Part shown: one piece after another, positions 32,440 to 40,375 of the stretch | Layout: every line of letters starts with the position of its first letter | Position numbering within the stretch: the stretch's first letter is position 1 | Origin: Bacillus proteolyticus | GTDB taxonomy: Bacteria; Bacillota; Bacilli; Bacillales; Bacillaceae_G | DNA length: 45,793 bases | NCBI RefSeq assembly: GCF_001884065.1 | Contig: NZ_MACH01000111.1 | Coordinates: 1-45,793 of the forward strand | Direction of reading: 5' to 3' | Translations under genes and position numbers: made by a program | Notes under the pieces: generated by a model | The model's database searches: none | What the model saw: only the letters and a program-made list of their open reading frames with translations | Told to the model about the DNA's origin: nothing

Positions 32440-34230
32440 TTGTTTAAGACTTTGAAAATATGGTTCTGGTATGATTGGGCATTACTTTGTATACGTTTTA
32501 TCATTTGGTTATCATTGATATTAACGACTATCCAACACCATGACCATTTAACAGTAACACTTTGGATCATCATTCTTTGGGAAGTCGTTTCATTTTCAGT
32601 ACCTTGGATCTGTTTAATGTTCAGTTATCGCTATTATTTATTTACTGAAATAATATTATTTGGCGGAGTGTGTTTCTATTTAACTTTATTATTTCCGTCA
32701 GCGTATCTTGCTTTTTTAATGCCAACTTTTATGATTGCGGCAAATAGTGTTCATAAATCTTACCGCTGGTCAGGTCCTATCACAATTATTTTGTTCCCGT
32801 TGCTCATTGCGTTATTTTCCAAATTAACAGATTTATGGGGAATTATCCTACAAATTGGTTTAGCCTATGCTATGGGTTCTTTTTTTCGTTTACTGGTTAT
32901 TAATTACCGTCAAAGTGAAACTATTCGGAACCAGAAACATGTATTGGAACAATACATATCCCAAGTCGAGCGAATAACATTACTTGAGGAACGTGATAGG
33001 CTCTCAAAAGACTTACACGATACGATGGGGCATTCCTATACCTCAATTATGATGGGGATGGAAACATTACGTACGGAATTAAAGTCTAAAGAAGGCGAGC
33101 AACAGCTCGATTCATTATTACAATTAGCCCGTAACAGCATGGAAGAAGTAAGACTGTATTTGCATCAAATGGATTTATCACAAGAATCGCTTCCCTTAGC
33201 TGTCACATTACAACAATTGACAGAGGAATTTAAGAAACATGCAAAAGTAAATGTACGTACTCGAATAATAGGGGAAGAGTGTATGGTCTCCAAGCAATCA
33301 AAAATGACACTATATCGAAGCTTGCAGGAATCACTAACAAATGCTGTTCGCCATGGGCATTCTACAGAAATTATTGTGTCACTTCACTTTGAACCACAAC
33401 AAATAAGATTGGATGTACAGGATAATGGCTGTGGGGTAGAGGAGTGGAAGGATGGCTTTGGATTAACTGCAATGAAGGAGCGTGTGAGTCAGTCACAAGG
33501 AAGAGTTGTTGTTTACTCCCAAAAAGGGGAAGGGACGTTAATTTCATGTGTATTACCGAAACAAGTACAACCGTCTAATGAACAAATCCGCCTGTGTATT
33601 GTCGATGATCATTCTTTTATTCGAGAAAGTCTTCATACAATTTTGGATGTACAGGAGGATTTACAAGTAGTGGGAATGGCTGAAGATGGAGAACGGGCTG
33701 TGGAATTGTGTGAAAGACTAAAACCAGATGTTGTATTAATGGATTTAGAGATGCCCAATCTGGATGGAATTCATGCGACTAAAATGATTAAGGAAAAATG
33801 GCCGCACATTCGTGTACTCATTCTGTCTACCTTTCAGGATACAGAAAAGGCAAAGGAAATCATACGAAATGGTGCAGATGGATATTTGTTGAAATCCATA
33901 GATTCGCGTGAATTAACTGAATCAATTCGTTTAGTCTATCGGGGAGGCGCGATGATTAACCATGACTTGTTTAATAGAATGTGGGAAGAAAATGAAGAAA
34001 CAGAATCATTTCAATCAAAATCAGATTGCAAAGAGTTTGGTTTAACGAAACGCGAACTAGAGGTTCTGAAACTATTATCACAAGGCAGCCGTTATAAAAC
34101 AATAGCTTCGAAGCTATACTTGTCAAACGGAACAGTAAGAAACTACGCCTCTAATCTCTATGAGAAGCTAGGAGTCAAAAATCGAGATGAAGCCGTGCAA
34201 AAGGCAAAAGATACAGGATTACTTTTATAA
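32440..34230 (+). CDS. Fused membrane histidine kinase + NarL-type response regulator (module B)
   Basis: A 596-residue paralogue of the module A protein along its full length (both begin with xxWFWYDW). About five membrane helices; HisKA_3 motif EERDRLSKDLHDTMGHSYTS; ATPase motifs LQESLTNAVRHG and DNGCGV; receiver LCIVDDHSFIRESL with phospho-Asp in VVLMDLEMPN and YLLKS; LuxR-type HTH LTKRELEVLKLLSQGSRYKT...SNGTVRNYASNL. The start is TTG 32440, its ribosome site AAGGGAGTGA overlapping the upstream stop. As in module A, kinase and regulator form one chain, so output is likely membrane-tethered. The probable targets are the divergent lipoprotein gene and its own operon. Confidence 0.92.
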   Translation: MFKTLKIWFWYDWALLCIRFIIWLSLILTTIQHHDHLTVTLWIIILWEVVSFSVPWICLMFSYRYYLFTEIILFGGVCFYLTLLFPSAYLAFLMPTFMIAANSVHKSYRWSGPITIILFPLLIALFSKLTDLWGIILQIGLAYAMGSFFRLLVINYRQSETIRNQKHVLEQYISQVERITLLEERDRLSKDLHDTMGHSYTSIMMGMETLRTELKSKEGEQQLDSLLQLARNSMEEVRLYLHQMDLSQESLPLAVTLQQLTEEFKKHAKVNVRTRIIGEECMVSKQSKMTLYRSLQESLTNAVRHGHSTEIIVSLHFEPQQIRLDVQDNGCGVEEWKDGFGLTAMKERVSQSQGRVVVYSQKGEGTLISCVLPKQVQPSNEQIRLCIVDDHSFIRESLHTILDVQEDLQVVGMAEDGERAVELCERLKPDVVLMDLEMPNLDGIHATKMIKEKWPHIRVLILSTFQDTEKAKEIIRNGADGYLLKSIDSRELTESIRLVYRGGAMINHDLFNRMWEENEETESFQSKSDCKEFGLTKRELEVLKLLSQGSRYKTIASKLYLSNGTVRNYASNLYEKLGVKNRDEAVQKAKDTGLLL

Positions 34231-34312
34231 TTCACAAAACATAATGATCACAAATAAAAAAGTTCTTTAACTCATTATCAAGACATAAATTTAGAAAAAC
34301 AAAAGAACATAA

Positions 34313-34358
34313 GCTGTTTGACATATTATACATGACTAATACGTCAAACAGCCTTTTT
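34313..34358 (+). terminator. Intrinsic terminator of module B operon
   Basis: GCTGTTTGAC (34313-34322) and GTCAAACAGC (34343-34352) form a perfect 10-bp stem followed by CTTTTT. Confidence 0.88.
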
Positions 34359-34480
34359 ATTATGATTTGTTCTTTAACTAAAGCCCGTATGAGTGAAATA
34401 ATCTAATCTACGCTTTTGAACTTCGATACCACGCTACTGCTTTTCGTTCAATCTCCAATACTAGCTGTTCCTTTCCTTTA

Positions 34481-34568
34481 ATGTTCATGTGGCGGATTCG
34501 CATTACTGGTTGTGCCCTTTATCTTATTAATCATAGTTGGAGCTAGCTGCAGCGAATTTAGTTGCTAA
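34481..34568 (+). pseudogene. YjcZ-family sporulation small protein, frameshifted start
   Basis: The frame GGFALLVVPFILLIIVGASC (ends TAA 34566-34568) is the signature of the YjcZ family of tiny hydrophobic sporulation proteins. The only nearby ATG (34481) is out of frame and no clear ribosome site precedes it, so the short N-terminal part is broken by an indel. A terminator follows at 34573. Confidence 0.6.
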
Positions 34569-34572
34569 AAAG

Positions 34573-34596
34573 GGCACTCATAAGAGTGTCTTTTTT
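34573..34596 (+). terminator. Intrinsic terminator
   Basis: GGCACTC-ATAA-GAGTGTC followed by TTTTTT, directly after the YjcZ remnant. Confidence 0.85.
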
Positions 34597-34689
34597 ATAC
34601 TTCTTAATTTTTGTATATAGTGTAATCGATTGTTCATTTTACTGCTTTTTTGATGTTTTATATACAGATTATATAGCCTTACAAAGCTC

Positions 34690-34713
34690 TGTAAGTGTTT
34701 TGTAATATTTACG
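34690..34713 (+). promoter_or_regulatory. Response-regulator-type direct repeat before the toxin gene
   Basis: TGTAAG-N5-TGTAAT (34690-34706) has the 11-bp period of OmpR-family boxes and overlaps TTTGTAATATTTACG (34699-34713). The latter is repeated with one change before the DM13 gene at 39200-39214. Both may be targets of the two-component pair encoded between them. Confidence 0.55.
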
Positions 34714-34743
34714 AGAGACTTTTTTAACAGTTATGAGAGAGAA

Positions 34744-34824
34744 ATGAAAGATTTGTTATATATGATGAAATTAATCTTACTAGTAGGTGTTCTAACTCAC
34801 TTAGAAACCAAGGAGGAGAAATAA
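34744..34824 (+). CDS. Possible 26-residue leader peptide before the toxin gene
   Basis: ATG 34744, behind GAGAGAGAA, opens a 27-codon frame with a hydrophobic middle (MMKLILLVGVLTH) whose TAA lies 2 nt before the toxin start. Its last codons (AAG GAG GAG AAA) are the toxin ribosome site. Translating it could expose or block that site. It may equally be a chance frame in the 5' leader. Confidence 0.3.
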   Translation: MKDLLYMMKLILLVGVLTHLETKEEK

Positions 34825-34826
34825 CA

Positions 34827-37043
34827 ATGAAAAAATTGAAGCCAGCACTTAGTGTATTAGGTAGTGTATCGATGGCACTGACTTTAGCATCTCCTGCTTT
34901 AGCAGATGTGAAACAACCGAATCCAGGAAGTACAGTTGAAATATTCAAAGAGAATACAAATGCAAAAAAGGAAGATAAGAATTTCACGCTCGGATCTGAT
35001 GGGGAAATAGGTTCGCTCATTACACAAAACATTGAAATGGCAAACAACGATTGGGACAAAGATGGTATTTCTAACGACTTAGAGATTAATGGATATAAAA
35101 TTGAATTCAATTCACAAACTGGAAAAAATGAAGCGAAAGCATGGGATCCCCAGAAGGATAAAGGGAAACCAAAATTTATATCGAATCCTATGAATGCAAA
35201 TACGGATGGTGATCCTTTTACTGATATGTATGAGGTTGAGAATTATAATAATGATTCTGATACTAATTTCAATCCGATAGTTGCCAATATGCCAAATTTA
35301 CGAATTGGTGTCAAAAGAATTGAAGTAATTCCTATTGCAACCATTACGGATAATAATGGCGGATCTGTTAGCAGAGGATGGGAAAAAAGCGTATCTACAC
35401 AACATTCATTTAATGTAGGTCTAAGTGGATCAGGTGGTGTAGAAGGCTCAGCAGCCGGTCCTGTTCCTTCCGGAAGTGTTTCAGCAAACGTGGGATACGG
35501 ATATTCAAAAACAACTACTGAAACGGAGAGTTATACAAATAATTTTGATTGGTCTACCGCAACAACTGTGGATACAGCGAACGCAGCAAAATTACGGGTA
35601 CATTTGGAATATAAGAATGTAGGCACAGCATCCGCTGAAAATGTTTCGCCTCATTTTAATATTCGTTTAGGAAACAAAATTATTAATACTGTAAAGGCAA
35701 CACAAGATCGTTATAAGGCAAACTATTTAAGTACAGAAAAAGGTGGACGGAATAAAACAGAAGTAGTAATTGACAGTTTAGAGGGACAAGCAGATGCGAA
35801 TATTGTCTTATCATTGGATGAATTGAAAGCTGTTGAACAAGGGGAACTTCTTTCGATTGAAGTTTTACCTACAAGTACAATGGATTTATCCATCGAAAAA
35901 GGTGAAGAAGTAATGCATTTAGGAGATTCAGGGAGATATGAATCTAGAGTAAATGCAGCTACAGAACAATTAGAAACAGATATAGGAAATATACCAAAGT
36001 TTAGGATATATACTCCTAAAGATAAATCCCTTGCTGATAAGCCAGCCTTATCCTATAACGAAGTTTTTCAACATATTAATATAGATACGAATAAAGTAAA
36101 GCATATTGTAAACAAGGCTAAAAGTAATAATCAAGTATCAGTGGTTTCAGATAATAATGGAACTGATGCATTGAACGCTTTAAAAGCGGGGCAGGGAGAT
36201 CGCAGTTATTTACATAAAGACTCTGTATACGGTGCTTTTGCAAAATTACAGCAACCAACATTAGTAGAAAGTAGTTATGATCCTGTTACGCAAAAGATTC
36301 GGGCATCAATCTTACCTGGTTTATTTGGGGTGAGCAACGAGATCTCTACTACTTATAGGACAAAATGGAGTGGTCCCTCAAAAACAGTAACACTAGTTAA
36401 ACGTGAGAATGGATATACATATGAGTCTAGAGAAAATATACACCCTATTAAATCTGAAATTGCAGCGCACAGAGAAGTTACATTTGAAATTAATGACGCA
36501 CACAATCTAACGCCTACACAAAAGATTGATGCAGAGATTAAAGCTAATAAAGAATTCGAAGATTATGTAGTAGATAATTCAGGTGAATTTGTTACAGAAG
36601 GAGTTCCTTATACTGTAGCTTCATATGGAAATACAGCTTATTGGGGAAGTCATTACGCCGGGAATAAATGGGAGTATCTTTGGGCTGAGAAATCTAGCGA
36701 TGAAAAAGTGAATGTAATTATTGAAAGAGTAGGTCAACCTAAACCTGGAAAACCAATTAAAAAGGATGAAGAGGTATTAATTAAATTCCAAAGTCCTATT
36801 TATTCAGATTATGCATATTTAAAACTTCAAGATAGTTATATCCATTTAGATCAAAAACAGAACGCAAGTACTTTTAAATTTAATCATGCATATCCAAAGA
36901 ACTTCACTGGACACCATAAGCAATGGAACATACTATCTAATGGTAACAAGTTAAAGGTGGGATATTTAATCGATTATATGAAATATGGTAATGGAGAGAA
37001 TGGAACTGATACTATAGCATGGAATCTATCAAGAGCTCAGTAA
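34827..37043 (+). CDS. Exported PA/Vip1/iota-b-family toxin component lacking the N-terminal activation domain
   Basis: A 738-residue protein with signal peptide (~1-27, ending ALA-D). It joins the binary-toxin B family: a paired calcium site (NNDWDKDGISNDLEINGY at ~73-90, then NTDGDPFTDMYEVENY), then the pore-forming domain with a long Ser/Gly-rich amphipathic loop (HSFNVGLSGSGGVEGS... TTTETESYTNNFDW) and the conserved TADxAxLRVHLEYKNVGTA-like strand region. Classical members carry ~150 N-terminal residues with a PA14 fold and protease site that must be cut before heptamers form; here only ~45 residues precede the calcium site and no RxxR site is seen. The C terminus matches no receptor-binding domain I know. 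No enzymatic A partner lies in the window. ATG 34827 follows AAGGAGGAG. Confidence 0.85.
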   Translation: MKKLKPALSVLGSVSMALTLASPALADVKQPNPGSTVEIFKENTNAKKEDKNFTLGSDGEIGSLITQNIEMANNDWDKDGISNDLEINGYKIEFNSQTGKNEAKAWDPQKDKGKPKFISNPMNANTDGDPFTDMYEVENYNNDSDTNFNPIVANMPNLRIGVKRIEVIPIATITDNNGGSVSRGWEKSVSTQHSFNVGLSGSGGVEGSAAGPVPSGSVSANVGYGYSKTTTETESYTNNFDWSTATTVDTANAAKLRVHLEYKNVGTASAENVSPHFNIRLGNKIINTVKATQDRYKANYLSTEKGGRNKTEVVIDSLEGQADANIVLSLDELKAVEQGELLSIEVLPTSTMDLSIEKGEEVMHLGDSGRYESRVNAATEQLETDIGNIPKFRIYTPKDKSLADKPALSYNEVFQHINIDTNKVKHIVNKAKSNNQVSVVSDNNGTDALNALKAGQGDRSYLHKDSVYGAFAKLQQPTLVESSYDPVTQKIRASILPGLFGVSNEISTTYRTKWSGPSKTVTLVKRENGYTYESRENIHPIKSEIAAHREVTFEINDAHNLTPTQKIDAEIKANKEFEDYVVDNSGEFVTEGVPYTVASYGNTAYWGSHYAGNKWEYLWAEKSSDEKVNVIIERVGQPKPGKPIKKDEEVLIKFQSPIYSDYAYLKLQDSYIHLDQKQNASTFKFNHAYPKNFTGHHKQWNILSNGNKLKVGYLIDYMKYGNGENGTDTIAWNLSRAQ

Positions 37044-37133
37044 TAGGTAACAGTTCTGTTGCTAAGTTTGAAAAAAGAACCGGTAATAAACTGAATCCGA
37101 AAAGTCAGATACAAAAATTTAGGCTACTAATAG

Positions 37134-37170
37134 GGAATGAGTTCGATATTGAATCGGACTCATTCCTTTT
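37134..37170 (+). terminator. Terminator of the toxin gene
   Basis: GGAATGAGTTCGAT (37134-37147) pairs with ATCGGACTCATTCC (37153-37166) with one mismatch, followed by TTTT. Confidence 0.88.
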
Positions 37171-37339
37171 AATTTATATGATTTAGATACTACTATTTTA
37201 ATTACTTATCTAGTCATATAAGTAATCAAATGTTAAGATTACTATCTGAATTACATAAATATTATTCTGGATTTTCGTTCGTTTAGAGGCCGAAATCTGG
37301 AATTCTGATTTATTGATGCGATCAGTTTTTACATCTTTA

Positions 37340-37361
37340 CCTATAAAGATATATTTATAGG
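37340..37361 (+). promoter_or_regulatory. Inverted repeat upstream of the OmpR-type regulator gene
   Basis: CCTATAAA-GATATA-TTTATAGG is a perfect 22-bp inverted repeat 55 bp before the regulator start; it may be an operator or overlap the -10. The rest of 37171-37416 shows no gene. Confidence 0.45.
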
Positions 37362-37416
37362 ATAATAGAAAAAATAAATTTTTTTGTTATTGGTGAAAAA
37401 GAAGTGAGGATAGTAA

Positions 37417-38130
37417 ATGAAAAAAAGAATTTTAATCGTAGAAGATGAAGCAAATATTCGAGAAGTCTGCAAACGGTATTTAGAAAGAGAAGAATATGAA
37501 GTATATACCGCTGTAAATGGCAAAGAAGGTTGGGATGTATTTCTTACGCAGCAACCAGATTTAATTATATTAGATTTGATGATGCCGAAAAAAGATGGAT
37601 GGGAATTATGCGAGGAAATTCGTCAACAATCAAATGTCCCTATTATTATGTTAACTGCTAAGGGAGAGGAAAGGGATCGAATTTTAGGCTTAACAATGGG
37701 GGCAGATGATTATTTAACAAAGCCATTTTCTCCTCGTGAATTAGTATTAAGGATCCAAATTATACTTAGAAGAGGAAGCCAGGTACCGATACAAGCAAAA
37801 GAATCTCTATTGGAAGTAATAGAATTTCCAGATTTAAAAATATATCCAAAGACAAGATATGTACTTGTTTGTGATAAGGAAGTGGAGTTAACGGTGAAAG
37901 AGTTTGAGGTACTTTATCTCATGGCAAAGCATCCAAAACAAGTATTTTCTCGCTCGCAGCTTCTTGAACTAATTTGGGATTTTGGGCATGAAGGGGCATC
38001 AAACACAGTTACCGTGCTAGTGAGTCGTTTACGTGAAAAGCTCGAGAAGCATACAATAAAGAATCGCTGGATTCATACGGTTTGGGGTATAGGATATCGC
38101 TTTGAGCCAAATGGGGGAAATGAAGCATGA
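37417..38130 (+). CDS. OmpR/PhoB-family response regulator
   Basis: A 237-residue regulator. The receiver domain (1-120) has the acidic pair in LIVEDE, the phosphorylation site D53 in IILDLMMPKKDG and the conserved YLTKPF. The C-terminal winged helix (from ~140) shows ELTVKEFEVLYLMAKHPKQV and SNTVTVLVSRLREKLE. Its last codons overlap the kinase start (ATGA). It probably acts on direct repeats such as those at 34690 and 39191. Confidence 0.95.
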   Translation: MKKRILIVEDEANIREVCKRYLEREEYEVYTAVNGKEGWDVFLTQQPDLIILDLMMPKKDGWELCEEIRQQSNVPIIMLTAKGEERDRILGLTMGADDYLTKPFSPRELVLRIQIILRRGSQVPIQAKESLLEVIEFPDLKIYPKTRYVLVCDKEVELTVKEFEVLYLMAKHPKQVFSRSQLLELIWDFGHEGASNTVTVLVSRLREKLEKHTIKNRWIHTVWGIGYRFEPNGGNEA

Positions 38131-39206
38131 GATTACGTATTCAATTGTTACTCATGAATTTATTAAGTACCAGTATTATGGTAATTGCTATATGGTATAG
38201 TGAGACGAAAATGTTACTTGAACCGGAACAAACGCGGCTATTAACAGTAATTGCATTTGTGGCATTTATTATTTCAACGTTTATTTATTGGTTAATGACA
38301 CGTCCTATCATGAGATCTATACAAAATTTAATAAAATTGACGAAACAATTTAGTGATAGACACTTTGAAACGATGTATATAATTGGGCAAGAACCACGGG
38401 AGTTTAAAGAATTAGCAACTGCCTTTCAACAGATGGCAAAAAAATTAGAAGAAGGGTTTACTAAATTAGAGGAACAGGAAAAATCCCGTAAGGAGCTAAT
38501 TACCAATATCTCACACGACTTACGAACTCCTATGGCTAGCATGCAATTGATGATAGAAGCATTACAAGATAACCTGATTGAAGATCCTGAAATGAGAAAG
38601 CAATACTTAGCGACGATATTAAAAGAAATAGAAAGGTTAAGTGGATTAATTAACGACTTATTTGATCTTTCAAAGTTAGAGTTTGAGCAAGTAGATTTTC
38701 ATCCAAGTTTCACACATTTAGATAAAGTCCTATTAGATGTATTAGAGTCACATTCTGTCTTATTAGGAGACAAACAAATCCATGTGCAATTGGATGTTCC
38801 AGATACATTACCTCGACTTTTGATTATGCCTTGTAAAATAGAAAGGGTCATAGGTAATTTATTACATAATGCAATTCGATATTCTCCTGTATCTGGAACA
38901 ATTGAATTGACTGTAGAGGAAAATAAACAAACTCAGCAGGTCCAATTCACTTTGCGAGATGAAGGGATGGGAATTTCTCCAAATGATCAATTACGCGTAT
39001 TTGAACGTTTTTTTAGAACAGATAGATCAAGAAGTTCGCAATCTGGAGGATCCGGTCTTGGATTAGCTATAGCAAAATCATTGATTGAAATGCATAAAGG
39101 GGAAATTGGTGTGAGGAATCGCGCAGATGGTAAGCAGGGAAGTGAATTTTGGTTTACTCTTCCCATCACATCAGAAAAAAATAAGACGGCTGAAAGACTT
39201 TTGTAA
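38127..39206 (+). CDS. Two-TM sensor histidine kinase
   Basis: A 359-residue kinase. Two membrane helices (~7-23 and ~39-56) are separated by only ~15 residues, so sensing is probably within the membrane or by a partner, as in cell-envelope-stress kinases. A HAMP-like linker leads to HisKA with H130 in ITNISHDLRTPMASM, then ATPase motifs VIGNLLHNAIRYSP, DEGMGI and GSGLGLAIAKSLI. It overlaps the regulator gene by 4 nt. Signal unknown; placement between toxin and DM13 genes suggests local control. Confidence 0.93.
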   Translation: MRLRIQLLLMNLLSTSIMVIAIWYSETKMLLEPEQTRLLTVIAFVAFIISTFIYWLMTRPIMRSIQNLIKLTKQFSDRHFETMYIIGQEPREFKELATAFQQMAKKLEEGFTKLEEQEKSRKELITNISHDLRTPMASMQLMIEALQDNLIEDPEMRKQYLATILKEIERLSGLINDLFDLSKLEFEQVDFHPSFTHLDKVLLDVLESHSVLLGDKQIHVQLDVPDTLPRLLIMPCKIERVIGNLLHNAIRYSPVSGTIELTVEENKQTQQVQFTLRDEGMGISPNDQLRVFERFFRTDRSRSSQSGGSGLGLAIAKSLIEMHKGEIGVRNRADGKQGSEFWFTLPITSEKNKTAERLL

Positions 39207-39264
39207 CATTTACGTTAGAAAAATGAAAGACCTTCTTGTTAACATACTACTACACAGTATGTTA
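39191..39264 (+). promoter_or_regulatory. Control region of the DM13 gene
   Basis: TGAAAG-N5-TGTAAC (39191-39207) resembles the toxin's 11-bp-period box, and TTTGTAACATTTACG (39200-39214) differs from the toxin copy by one base. It overlaps the end of the kinase gene. A perfect inverted repeat TAACATACT-N7-AGTATGTTA follows at 39240-39264, just before the ribosome site. Confidence 0.55.
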
Positions 39265-39282
39265 CAGGAGGTTTTTTACTTT

Positions 39283-39780
39283 ATGAAAAGAAAATATGTA
39301 TGGTTTATAGGTTGTTTGATAATTATATTGGGGATTTTATGGTCATTGTTCAGGCCAGAGAAATTATTTATTGATAAGCACGTGAATGAAGCATTGCCAC
39401 AAACAGAGGTACAATCAACTGAAGCAAAGCAACAAAGTGATCGAGTAATAAGTGAAGGACAGTTTCAAAACGGTGTCCATGAAACAACTGGAACGGCAAA
39501 AATTCATCAATTAGCAGATGGAAAACGTGTTTTAAGGCTTTCTAATTTTGCAACATCTAATGGGCCGGATGTGCGAGTCGTATTAGTTCCTACGAATCGT
39601 TTGAAAAATAATGAAGACGTGAAAAACTATCAGTATATTGAATTGGGAAAATTAAAGGGAAATAAAGGAGACCAAAACTACGAAATTCCTGAAGGGGTAG
39701 ATGTAAGTGTATATGGTTCAGTTTCTATTTGGTGTAAGAGATTTAATGAAAATTTTGGTGCTGTTTATTTTAAAAAATAA
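39283..39780 (+). CDS. Membrane-anchored DM13-domain protein
   Basis: A 165-residue protein from ATG 39283, behind CAGGAGG; the open frame back to 39127 overlaps the kinase gene and lacks a start site. One N-terminal membrane helix (WFIGCLIIILGILWSLF) exposes a DM13 domain: SEGQFQNGVHETTGTAKI, RLSNFATSNGPDVRVVLVP and the near-invariant VSIWCKRFNENFGAVYF with its single cysteine. DM13 domains are proposed redox/electron-transfer modules. It shares an upstream motif with the toxin gene. Confidence 0.88.
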   Translation: MKRKYVWFIGCLIIILGILWSLFRPEKLFIDKHVNEALPQTEVQSTEAKQQSDRVISEGQFQNGVHETTGTAKIHQLADGKRVLRLSNFATSNGPDVRVVLVPTNRLKNNEDVKNYQYIELGKLKGNKGDQNYEIPEGVDVSVYGSVSIWCKRFNENFGAVYFKK

Positions 39781-39866
39781 ATATGAACATAATAGTGAGT
39801 TTGTGTAACACAAGTATAATTCTATAGAGAAAGAAAGTAATTAATATAGATTAGAAGATTTTTCGT

Positions 39867-39898
39867 ACCAATTCCATTATGTGGAATTGGTGTTTTTA
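39867..39898 (+). terminator. Intrinsic terminator
   Basis: ACCAATTCCA (39867-39876) and TGGAATTGGT (39882-39891) flank TTATG and run into GTTTTTATT, 87 bp after the DM13 gene. Confidence 0.88.
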
Positions 39899-39958
39899 TT
39901 GCTCAATATTTCCAGTTTGTTACCTTACAACTGTGATTATGGAATTTCTTTTCTAAAT

Positions 39959-39996
39959 GGACCTCCAGAACTGTTTATAAACAGTTCTGGAGGTCC
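39959..39996. repeat. Perfect 38-bp palindrome
   Basis: GGACCTCCAGAACTGTTTA is followed immediately by its exact reverse complement, with no loop. It may act as a terminator or be a cruciform or protein-binding site; there is no T run. The rest of 39781-40133 shows no gene. Confidence 0.75.
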
Positions 39997-40133
39997 GTTT
40001 CAAATTAACTTTCTTATCATAATATGAACTTATTCATCAATATACACTGGGGAGTTGAAGAATATGTTTTTTTAATTAAATCATATACGACGGCCGAATG
40101 ATCACTATTCACAAGGTGCATTGAAAGATAGGA

Positions 40134-40337
40134 ATGAAAAGCGAGATTTTTTGCTATCAAATTAGTATCAGTGAATTACCTATATGCGGTGCCATTCTGA
40201 CATTGGCACTTATCCAAAAATGGGGAGAATTAGGGGCTTTACTATTTTGGCTTCCATGGGGAGTAGCATTTGGGCTAGCGACTATCGCTTACTATCAAAG
40301 AAGGCGAGGACAGTGTAAATATTGTAGAAGGCTTTAG
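40134..40337 (+). pseudogene. Decayed internal-deletion copy of the zinc-ribbon membrane protein
   Basis: GAILTLALIQKWGELG matches GGAILTLGLIQPWGEIF of the next gene, but it is joined directly to WLPWGVAFGLATIAYYQRRRG, which matches that gene's extreme C terminus. The ~80 residues between are missing, as is the N-terminal two thirds. No ribosome site precedes the ATG. A deleted paralogue. Confidence 0.75.
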
Positions 40338-40375
40338 CATTATTACTTTTTATTAAAAGGAGTTGTTCATTCGCG

